From Comamonadaceae bacterium (lineage in GTDB: Bacteria; Pseudomonadota; Gammaproteobacteria; Burkholderiales; Burkholderiaceae): a stretch of DNA of 5,893 nt. The stretch covers positions 1-5,893 of the forward strand of contig CANKOT010000141.1 in NCBI GenBank assembly GCA_947484245.1, read 5' to 3'. Positions 1 to 5,893 of this stretch are shown one piece after another (the stretch's first letter is position 1; every line of letters begins with the position of its first letter). A program made the translations under genes and the position numbers. Under the pieces are notes generated by a model. It had not been told where the DNA came from. It searched no databases and worked only from the letters and a program-made list of their open reading frames with translations.

Positions 1-750
1 GTTGGCGTTGAAGACAAACCTCGCGGGTGGTTCAATGTTGGGGAATACAAAGAAATTACCAAGAAGTCTAAGAAGCTTGCTGGCAAGCGTGTTGAGTGGC
101 GGGCGCATACTGAGCCAATGGAAGGAAGTTATTTCTGCGCTCCTGGCGAAAAGATCAGCCCCTTTGACCGATTGATCAAACGCATTGAGATGACCAAGGA
201 TCTTTCTGATCTGATTGTGTTCATGGTCAATAGCTATATCCGTCCAACTGACATTCGAAACATGCAGCACAAGCACGTTGAAGTGATCAAGCGTGAGTGG
301 ACTTATTTAAGGCTCAGCCTGCCACCCAGCAAGGGCCACAGCTTTCCCATCACAACGATGCCATGGGCTGTGAAAGTTTACGAACGCATCCGCCGCCGTC
401 AGGTACTGGAATTTGGCAGAGATATTCATCCTGAGGACTATGTCTTTATGCCTCACGCTGCTTCGCGTGATAACGCTATGAAACTGCTGGCGCGTCAATT
501 TGAAATTGTCTTGGAAGTTACTGGCCTAAAGCTGAGTACTGCCGGTGAAACAAGAACCCTCTACAGCTTGCGGCACAGCAGCATCATGTTCCGCTTGATG
601 TTTGGGCGAGGTGTAGATACTTTGACACTAGCCCGAAATGCCAGAACAAGCCCTGAGATGATTGACCGCTTCTATGCTGCCCCACTACAGGGCGAGATGA
701 ACGTGGGCGAGTTGCAGAGCAAGCGCAGGCCACGGCCTTGGGAATACTAG
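1..750 (+). CDS. Tyrosine recombinase / site-specific integrase, C-terminal part (5' end outside window)
   Basis: The reading frame is open from base 1 to the TAG at 748-750, giving 249 residues. The ATG at 118 is internal: the 39 codons before it are in frame, stop-free and read like the linker leading into the catalytic domain of this family (PRGWFNVGEYKEIT). The protein should cut and rejoin DNA through a 3'-phosphotyrosine. Numbering from base 1, visible catalytic positions are Arg81 (NSYIRPTDIRNMQ), Lys111 (PPSKGHSFPI), Arg191-His192 (YSLRHSS) and the nucleophile candidate Tyr225 (MIDRFYA). Two usual residues differ: the first His of the HxxR box is Tyr188, and the later Leu-Gly-His box is replaced by ARNARTS around Asn213. 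From memory, a subgroup of long proteobacterial integrases shares this ARNARTS...FYA pattern, so it need not be inactive. A second in-frame TAG follows the stop directly. It faces the operon to its right. Whether it is a prophage, island or stand-alone recombinase cannot be told. The family is confident, the target unknown. Confidence 0.88.
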   Translation, partial: VGVEDKPRGWFNVGEYKEITKKSKKLAGKRVEWRAHTEPMEGSYFCAPGEKISPFDRLIKRIEMTKDLSDLIVFMVNSYIRPTDIRNMQHKHVEVIKREWTYLRLSLPPSKGHSFPITTMPWAVKVYERIRRRQVLEFGRDIHPEDYVFMPHAASRDNAMKLLARQFEIVLEVTGLKLSTAGETRTLYSLRHSSIMFRLMFGRGVDTLTLARNARTSPEMIDRFYAAPLQGEMNVGELQSKRRPRPWEY

Positions 751-817
751 TAGCAGAGGTTAGTACCGATTAAAAATCACCACCCAAATTCTGTAAGTAC
801 ATACAAAATTTCAATGA
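751..817. other. Convergent intergenic gap, no clear terminator
   Basis: These 67 bases separate the end of the recombinase from the end of the TRAP permease, so two transcription units converge here. The only inverted repeat I see is GATT-AAA-AATC at about 768-778, with a 4-base stem. That is too weak for an intrinsic terminator and has no adjoining T-tract of the usual kind. No tRNA, promoter or obvious attachment-site repeat is visible. Confidence 0.5.
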
Positions 818-3412
818 CTATTTTTTAGTGAATTTGATCCTTTGACCTTGCATTCGCCAAACAAAAAGACTTAAAAGTAGTGCGGGTAAAAACACCCAGT
901 ATTGGGAGGGCCGGTCAGGATTTGGTAATTTGAGTTCTTTAATTTTATAGCCCTGCTCTAAACCTAACTTTTTAGCTCGGCTACCAAACTTGACGTTAGC
1001 AACCTCAAAATCTTCACCCAGTTGCATCAAAGTAACGCCGGCATCTCTTAAACGCTCTCGACCCGATGCCCCTTTGCCCATAGGAATGGCGACAGTTTTA
1101 GTTATCGGATTGCCATCTATATTTTCGCCAGCAATACCCACAACAAGCCATTCATCATCCAGTAAAGTGTCCGCCACTTTATAAATATCAGCAGCTGGGG
1201 CGCTGACGTATTTTGGAGCGAATTGGTCTATCGCCCAATCGGGTCGAAAGAACAAAAAGGTTGCGACCAACAACAGGCCCACTTCCGGCCACGTACAGCG
1301 AGTTCGAAACCATTTCATGGTGGCCGCAGCAAAAAGCAAGGAGGCGATCGTGCCAGTGACACACACCAGAACAACCTCAACCCATGAGCCTACACCAATC
1401 AAAAGAAGTTGAGGATTGAATATAAAAACAAAAGGCAGTACAGTTGTACGCAAGCTGTACCATGTTGCCTGCCAGCCAGTTGCATTGGGGTCATCGCCAG
1501 AAATAGCGGCCGCGGCATACGATGCCAAGCCCACAGGGGGCGTGACATCTGCCATGATGCCAAAATAAAAAACGAACAAGTGCACAGCAATAAGGGGAAT
1601 CACTAAACCGCTGCGAGCGCCTAATTCGACAATCACTGGCGCCATGAGAGTTGCCACCAAAATATAGTTTGCAGTGGTGGGTACACCAGCGCCTATGAGC
1701 AAGCAAATCAAAGCCGTAAGCAACAACATAATTAAGACGTTTCCTGCTGAGGCTAACTCCACAAAATCCGTCATCATTAGGCCCATGCCCGTTAGCGTGA
1801 TCACCCCCACAATCAGGCCCGCGCTTGCGCAAGCCACACCAATCCCAATCATATTTCGAGCGGCCAAAACAAAGCCATGCCAAAGATCGAACGCACCCCT
1901 TGTGAAACCCTGCTGAAAGGTTTGAAGCGTTCCATCAGGTCGGAAAATGGAGATCAAGATGGGCTGTACCAAAACCATAACAATCGTTGTGACTGTTGCC
2001 CAAAACGCTGAAAGTCCAGGAGAAAGCTCCTCGATCATCAGCGCCCAAAGCAGCACGACCACAGGAATGAAAAAATGCAAGCCAGCTCGAACGGTTGGCC
2101 AAGGCAGCGGGAGCTTGATGTCTTTGCTATTGACATCTATATCTTGGTCTTTTGGTAAATCAGGATAGCGGGCCGAATACGCCATGAGCATCACATACGA
2201 AACGCCCGCAAGCACCGCTAGCGCCCACCCTGTGGCTTCTCCCGCCATGACTTGGACTGCTTTGATGGCATAGTAAATAACAACACAAGCGAGAAAGGTA
2301 CCCGATATTCCTAGCGCCCAACCCAATAAGCGATCGCGCCAAGTTGGCTGCCGTTCACGAACCAAGGGTTGGATGTCATATTTCAAGGCCTCTAGGTGAA
2401 CAATATAAAAAAGTGCAATGTACGAAATCAATGCAGGCAATGCAGCGTGCTTGATGATTTCAGAATAGGGAATTCCAACGTACTCCACCATTAAAAATGC
2501 GGCTGCACCCATGACAGGCGGCATGATTTGACCATTGATGGATGACGCTGCTTCAATGGCGCCGGCCTTGACTCCGGAGTAACCCGTTCGCTTCATGAGT
2601 GGGATGGTAAAAATTCCACCGGAAACCACATTCGATACAGATGATCCTGAAACGATGCCATTTAAAGCAGATGAAACTACCGCGACTTTTGCAGGTCCGC
2701 CGCGTAAATGACCCAAGGTAGCAAGAGAGACTTGCAACATGTAGTTACCAGCACCGGCTTTGTCCAACAAGGTGCCAAATAACACAAAGAGGAAAATAAA
2801 TTGAACAGAAACACCAAGGGCAACGCCATACACGCCTTCAGTGGTCAACCACATGTGCGATATGAACCGGGAAACCGAAGCCCCTCGGTGCTGTACCACT
2901 TCGGGCATGTAGGGCCCTAAAAACACAAAGGCCATGAATAGGCCTGTGGTGATCAACATGCCAAAGCCCATTGCGCGGCGAGTTGCTTCAAGCATGATGG
3001 CTACCCCAACAACACCCACCACAATGTCCATGCGGGATGGCAAACCGGGTCGCAAGGCCAAGTCTTTGTAAAACAGAAACAAATAGGCTGCACAAAATGC
3101 ACCTATGAATGCCAATAACCAATCCGTAATGGGGATGACTTTTCGAGAGGAGTTTTGAAAAGCTGGATAAGCACAAAAAGACAAGAAAACTGCGAATGCC
3201 AAATGAATGGCACGTGCCTCGGTATCGTTAAATATGCCCATCCCAAATGTGAAGGGTAAAGGTGAGGCATACCAAACTTGAAAAATAGACCAAAGTCCAG
3301 CAATCAATGCAAGCAACACTCCAATTTTTCCATCGGGTTCCCGCCCGCCCAAATCGGCCTCTTTGACTATCTGCTCAATGGCTTCAGAGGAGTGTTGCTC
3401 TAGTTTATTCAT
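818..3412 (-). CDS. TRAP transporter fused permease (DctQ-DctM type) with DUF3394-like C-terminal domain
   Basis: This is an 864-residue polytopic inner-membrane protein, the permease partner of the TAXI protein encoded just upstream. TRAP permeases import carboxylates delivered by a periplasmic binding protein, driven by an ion gradient (family knowledge). Residues 1-28 are a polar N-terminus. Hydrophobic segments from about 29 to 170 correspond to the small Q-like part, and about 190-670 to the large M-like part. Family signatures of the large part are NGIVSGSSVSNVVSGG (251-266), SSINGQIMPPVMGAAAF (290-306), GAGVPTTANYILVATLM (574-590) and FGIMADVTPPVGLASYAAAA (617-636). Residues from about 672 to 864 form an extra tail: membrane segments near 676-696 and 711-722, a soluble stretch at about 725-838 and a last membrane segment near 838-853. 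This matches my memory of the DUF3394 extension of TAXI-type permeases. The ATG at 3412 is the first start after an in-frame stop, which is the upstream gene's own stop. No good Shine-Dalgarno precedes it, so coupling to the TAXI gene 18 bases upstream is likely. Confidence 0.95.
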   Translation of the reverse strand: MNKLEQHSSEAIEQIVKEADLGGREPDGKIGVLLALIAGLWSIFQVWYASPLPFTFGMGIFNDTEARAIHLAFAVFLSFCAYPAFQNSSRKVIPITDWLLAFIGAFCAAYLFLFYKDLALRPGLPSRMDIVVGVVGVAIMLEATRRAMGFGMLITTGLFMAFVFLGPYMPEVVQHRGASVSRFISHMWLTTEGVYGVALGVSVQFIFLFVLFGTLLDKAGAGNYMLQVSLATLGHLRGGPAKVAVVSSALNGIVSGSSVSNVVSGGIFTIPLMKRTGYSGVKAGAIEAASSINGQIMPPVMGAAAFLMVEYVGIPYSEIIKHAALPALISYIALFYIVHLEALKYDIQPLVRERQPTWRDRLLGWALGISGTFLACVVIYYAIKAVQVMAGEATGWALAVLAGVSYVMLMAYSARYPDLPKDQDIDVNSKDIKLPLPWPTVRAGLHFFIPVVVLLWALMIEELSPGLSAFWATVTTIVMVLVQPILISIFRPDGTLQTFQQGFTRGAFDLWHGFVLAARNMIGIGVACASAGLIVGVITLTGMGLMMTDFVELASAGNVLIMLLLTALICLLIGAGVPTTANYILVATLMAPVIVELGARSGLVIPLIAVHLFVFYFGIMADVTPPVGLASYAAAAISGDDPNATGWQATWYSLRTTVLPFVFIFNPQLLLIGVGSWVEVVLVCVTGTIASLLFAAATMKWFRTRCTWPEVGLLLVATFLFFRPDWAIDQFAPKYVSAPAADIYKVADTLLDDEWLVVGIAGENIDGNPITKTVAIPMGKGASGRERLRDAGVTLMQLGEDFEVANVKFGSRAKKLGLEQGYKIKELKLPNPDRPSQYWVFLPALLLSLFVWRMQGQRIKFTKK

Positions 3413-3430
3413 GCCGAACTTTTTTGAGCA

Positions 3431-4405
3431 TTACTTCATCCAACCTTTTTCTTTGTAATAGCGAACGGCCCCCTCGTGCATTGGCGCAGAAAGTCCATCT
3501 TTGGCCATGTTGGCCGCCGATAAGTTGGCAAATGCAGGATGCAATTTTTTGAACTCATCCAAGTTATCAAAAACCGCTTTGGTGACTTGGTAAACCACTT
3601 CTGGAGGCGTTTTACTTGAAGCCACCAAGGTTGCCAAGACACCATAGGTATTGGTAACTTGAGGATTGTTGGGGTAGAGGCCACCCGGAATTGAAGTCTT
3701 GGCGTAATAAGGTTTTTCCGCAACGAGTTTGTCAACTGCAGGGCCAGTGATCGAAACAAGTTTGGCGCCGCAAGAGGTTGTCGGGTCTTGAATATTGGCC
3801 GAAGGATGGCCAACGCCAAAGATAAAGCCATCAATTTTTCCATCACAAAGTGCTGGGCCGTGTTCATCCGCCTTCAACTCGGAGGCCAGTGAAAAATCAC
3901 TGATTTTCCAGCTCATGGCTTCCATCAACTCATCCATGGAAGCGCGAGTACCCGATCCAGGATTACCTACGTTGAATCGCTTACCTTTGAAATCGGCCAT
4001 GCTCCTGATATTGGCTTCTTTGCGCGCAACGACAGTGAACGGCTCAGGATGAACGGAAAAGACTGATCGCAAATCTCCATGTGCGCCACCATCCTTAAAC
4101 GCTCCAAGACCCTTAACAGCGTTGTATCCCACATCTGACTGAGCAAATCCAAAGTCCAACTCACCTGCCTTGATGGTGTTAACGTTGAATCCAGATCCTC
4201 CTGTCGACTCAACCGAACACCGAATACCGTGCTTAGCCCGATCTTTATTAACTAATCTGCATATGGCTCCACCCGCGGCATAGTAAACACCAGTGACCCC
4301 GCCGGTACCAACCGTCACAAATTTTTGCTGAGCCATGACAGGCATAGCAAATGAACTGGCCAGAAATGCAGCACTGGCCAAAAGACTTAAATTCAATTTT
4401 TTCAT
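3431..4405 (-). CDS. TAXI family TRAP transporter solute-binding protein
   Basis: This 324-residue protein is the periplasmic substrate-capturing subunit of the TRAP system. A Sec signal peptide is clear: basic MKK, a hydrophobic core at about 6-20 and a type I signal peptidase site VMA|QQ between 25 and 26. TAXI hallmarks follow: [20 protein letters not shown] (32-51), [20 protein letters not shown] (64-83), DFGFAQSD (84-91), [17 protein letters not shown] (144-160), and the closing region LHPAFANL (288-295) and [13 protein letters not shown] (310-322). Length is normal for the family. The mature protein has four cysteines (49, 63, 187, 212) that could form disulfides in the periplasm. Characterised TAXI proteins have been linked to glutamate and related dicarboxylates (family knowledge), but the ligand here is not readable from sequence. 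The start is fixed by a strong ribosome-binding site 7 bases upstream. The gene lies 29 bases after the aminotransferase and 18 bases before the permease, in the usual binding-protein-then-permease order. Confidence 0.95.
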   Translation of the reverse strand: MKKLNLSLLASAAFLASSFAMPVMAQQKFVTVGTGGVTGVYYAAGGAICRLVNKDRAKHGIRCSVESTGGSGFNVNTIKAGELDFGFAQSDVGYNAVKGLGAFKDGGAHGDLRSVFSVHPEPFTVVARKEANIRSMADFKGKRFNVGNPGSGTRASMDELMEAMSWKISDFSLASELKADEHGPALCDGKIDGFIFGVGHPSANIQDPTTSCGAKLVSITGPAVDKLVAEKPYYAKTSIPGGLYPNNPQVTNTYGVLATLVASSKTPPEVVYQVTKAVFDNLDEFKKLHPAFANLSAANMAKDGLSAPMHEGAVRYYKEKGWMK

Positions 4406-4412
4406 TTCAAGG

Positions 4413-4418
4413 TTCTCC
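4413..4418 (-). promoter_or_regulatory. Shine-Dalgarno site of the TAXI gene (GGAGAA)
   Basis: On the minus strand the sequence GGAGAA lies 7 bases before the ATG at 4405. It is the only strong ribosome-binding site in this operon and fixes the TAXI start. The two flanking junctions have only A-rich leaders. This would suit a binding protein made in excess over the permease, although that is inference. Confidence 0.8.
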
Positions 4419-4434
4419 GATTACAAGTTAAAAA

Positions 4435-5775
4435 TCAAATGCTTTGAATAGCGCAGGAGATCGATTCAACCAATAAATTGGCTACCTCTTCAATCTGCGC
4501 CTCACTGATCACAAACGGCGGTGCAAGCACCACATGATCACCATAACGACCATCTACTGTTCCTCCCATGGGATAAACCATGAGGCCTCTATGCATGGCT
4601 TCACGTTTTATACGAGCATGAAGTTGATGCTTGGGATCAAATGGCTTTTTAGTTATCTGCGACTGTACGAGCTCCACACCCCAAAATAATCCTCGTCCTC
4701 TAAGGTCTCCCAAGTATTGACCTGTGTCAGGCACTGAAATGAATGCGCTAGTTAGGGCCTGCTGCAGTTTTTCCCCTCTTGATTTCACTTTCGCCAAAAG
4801 TTGATTGTCTCTAATCACGTTTTGAACGGCGAGTGATGCAGCGCAAGCCACAGGGTGACCTAAATAAGTATGACCGTGCTGAAAAAACCCACTGCCACCT
4901 CGCATTGCTTCAACAATAGTACGTGATGCCAGCACAGCGCCTATTGGTTGATACCCACCACCCAGGCCTTTGGCAATTGCAAGCAAGTCAGGAACAACTT
5001 CATCTTGTTCACATGCATGCAATGTCCCCGTTCGTCCCATTCCGCACATCACCTCATCCAAGATAAGTAATACTCCGTAGCGATCGCAAACGTCACGCAC
5101 AGATTTGAAATAGCCCGGAACTGGCACCAAAACACCCGCCGTAGCGCCACCGACGGTTTCGGCTACAAATGCAATCACAGAATCCGCACCTAATTGAAGA
5201 ATAGCGCTTTCAAGCTCGTTGGCAAGCCTTAGCCCGTAAGCCTCATCTGTCTCGTCATTCATCTTTTCTCGATAGGGGTAGCAAGGAGAAACATGGGTGA
5301 CATCCATCAACATAGGGGCAAATGGTTCGCGTCGCCAAGCATTGCCTCCTACAGCCAATGCACCCAGAGTATTACCGTGATAACTTTGTTTGCGTGCAAT
5401 AAAATGTTTTCTTTGAGGCTTGCCAATCTCAACAAAATATTGGCGTGCCATCTTCAGTGCTGCCTCCATTGCTTCCGATCCACCACTGACAAAATAAACA
5501 TGTTCTAACCCCTCGGGTGCATCTGCAATGAGGCGATCGGCTAACTCTTCAGCCACGTCAGTGGTGAAAAAACTGGTGTGTGCATAAGCGAGCTTATCGA
5601 TCTGATCATGCATTGCAGCCAATACCTCAGGGTGAGCATGCCCAAGGCAAGAGACCGCTGCGCCTCCCGAAGCATCAATGTAACGTTTGCCGGAAGAATC
5701 AGTGAGATACACGCCAGAACCACTAACGGCAACAGGCGGCCTCATTTTCAGAGAGCGATGGAATACGTGTGTCAT
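4435..5775 (-). CDS. Class III PLP-dependent aminotransferase (omega-transaminase-like)
   Basis: This 446-residue cytoplasmic enzyme moves an amino group between an amine or amino acid and an oxo acid using pyridoxal phosphate. It is full length for fold-type I class III transaminases. Visible motifs: FVSGGSEAMEAALKMARQY (95-113), whose SGGS binds the cofactor phosphate; QSYHGNTLGA (130-139), whose Tyr132 should stack on the cofactor ring; ILDEVMCGMGRTG (238-250), whose Asp240 contacts the pyridine nitrogen; LLAIAKGLGGGYQPIGAV (264-281), with Schiff-base Lys269; HTYLGHPVACAA (302-313), with a phosphate-binding Thr from the partner subunit; and DHVVLAPPF (413-421). Arg410 sits about where the substrate-carboxylate 'flipping' arginine lies in omega-transaminases (inference). 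Candidate substrate classes for the family include beta-alanine, GABA, taurine, diamines and other omega-amino acids, and I cannot choose among them. The ATG at 5775 is the first start after an in-frame TGA and lies 4 bases after the stop of the gene upstream. It has no clear Shine-Dalgarno, so translational coupling is likely. Confidence 0.95.
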   Translation of the reverse strand: MTHVFHRSLKMRPPVAVSGSGVYLTDSSGKRYIDASGGAAVSCLGHAHPEVLAAMHDQIDKLAYAHTSFFTTDVAEELADRLIADAPEGLEHVYFVSGGSEAMEAALKMARQYFVEIGKPQRKHFIARKQSYHGNTLGALAVGGNAWRREPFAPMLMDVTHVSPCYPYREKMNDETDEAYGLRLANELESAILQLGADSVIAFVAETVGGATAGVLVPVPGYFKSVRDVCDRYGVLLILDEVMCGMGRTGTLHACEQDEVVPDLLAIAKGLGGGYQPIGAVLASRTIVEAMRGGSGFFQHGHTYLGHPVACAASLAVQNVIRDNQLLAKVKSRGEKLQQALTSAFISVPDTGQYLGDLRGRGLFWGVELVQSQITKKPFDPKHQLHARIKREAMHRGLMVYPMGGTVDGRYGDHVVLAPPFVISEAQIEEVANLLVESISCAIQSI

Positions 5776-5779
5776 AGTT

Positions 5780-5893
5780 TTATCTTTTTTTCAAATCTAT
5801 CCAGTAAGCCTTTTGATTGGCCAATTGAGCTTGCCGTGCTTGCAAATGAATGAGTGCTGGCTCACCTGCAGTAACGGCAACTGTTCCTAAAAA
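5780..5893 (-). CDS. C-terminal end of an unidentified protein (rest outside window)
   Basis: On the minus strand a frame enters from the right edge and runs 37 codons to TAA at 5780-5782. It reads through TAGEPALIHLQARQAQLANQ and ends KAYWIDLKKR. A chance stop-free stretch of this length is not rare (about one in six), so length alone is weak evidence. Support comes from position: the stop lies only 4 bases before the aminotransferase ATG, which otherwise lacks a Shine-Dalgarno and a promoter region. The tail is helix-prone and rich in Gln and Ala. The pattern GE-x-A-L-I-x-L-Q-A-R-Q loosely recalls the last helix of TolC/CzcC-type outer-membrane efflux proteins. An enzyme of the same catabolic pathway is equally possible. 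No function is assigned. Confidence 0.55.
   Translation of the reverse strand, partial: FLGTVAVTAGEPALIHLQARQAQLANQKAYWIDLKKR

Noticed and set aside
118..120. ATG at 118 as the true start of the recombinase
   Set aside because: The frame is open upstream to base 1 with family-like sequence, no Shine-Dalgarno precedes 118, and a start there would leave only the catalytic domain.
307..498. 63-codon minus-strand frame opposite the recombinase
   Set aside because: It is antisense to the catalytic core of a well-supported recombinase, with no ribosome-binding site or family resemblance.
768..778. Small inverted repeat GATT-AAA-AATC as a bidirectional terminator
   Set aside because: A 4-base A/T-rich stem is too weak for an intrinsic terminator and such a repeat is expected by chance.
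1491..1883. 130-codon open frame on the minus strand inside the permease gene
   Set aside because: It lies in another frame of a strongly supported membrane protein, is Cys/Arg/His-rich with no recognisable fold, and has no ribosome-binding context.
3436..3867. 143-codon open frame on the minus strand inside the TAXI gene
   Set aside because: It is a shifted-frame shadow of the TAXI coding sequence, which carries all family motifs in its own frame without a break.
2330..5087. Two copies of the palindrome GCGATCGC (2330-2337 and 5080-5087), reminiscent of cyanobacterial HIP1 sites
   Set aside because: Both lie inside conserved coding sequence and there are only two. The genes do not look cyanobacterial, so I treat this as coincidence.
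5785..5791. Run of seven T on the plus strand as a terminator
   Set aside because: No GC-rich stem precedes it, and on the minus strand it is part of the Lys codons ending the upstream partial gene.
5578..5890. Two plus-strand open frames across the aminotransferase start and upstream region
   Set aside because: They overlap the conserved N-terminal part of the aminotransferase in antisense and do not resemble any protein. The minus-strand gene order explains the region better.

Overview
The window looks like chromosomal DNA of a Gram-negative proteobacterium. The evidence is a Sec-exported solute-binding protein feeding a tripartite (TRAP) inner-membrane transporter, plus general sequence style. 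A beta-proteobacterium (Burkholderiales-like) is my best guess, but that is inference from protein resemblance alone. Base composition looks moderate and fairly even across the window.

Layout. From 1 to 750 (+) lies the C-terminal part of a tyrosine recombinase (phage-integrase fold), open at the left edge so its N-terminal part is missing. From 751 to 817 is a short convergent gap with no convincing terminator. From 818 to the right edge everything is on the minus strand and forms one compact operon. In transcription order it holds the tail of an unidentified gene (5780-5893), a class III PLP aminotransferase (4435-5775), a TAXI-type TRAP solute-binding protein (3431-4405) and a fused TRAP permease with an extra C-terminal domain (818-3412). 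The gaps are 4, 29 and 18 bases, so co-transcription is very likely. The promoter must lie beyond the right edge.

How the genes fit together. The TAXI protein would capture a small carboxylate, possibly an amino acid or oxo acid, in the periplasm. The fused QM permease would import it with an ion gradient. The cytoplasmic aminotransferase would then move an amino group on or off the substrate or a derived metabolite. This is a plausible uptake-and-catabolism unit, but the substrate cannot be read from the sequence. The recombinase is probably unrelated in function and may mark the edge of a mobile or accessory segment.

I found no clear evidence of a previously undescribed system. The points most worth a second look are the PDZ-like C-terminal domain of the permease, the atypical catalytic motifs of the recombinase, the altered segment near the presumed TAXI binding site, and the unidentified gene coupled to the aminotransferase.
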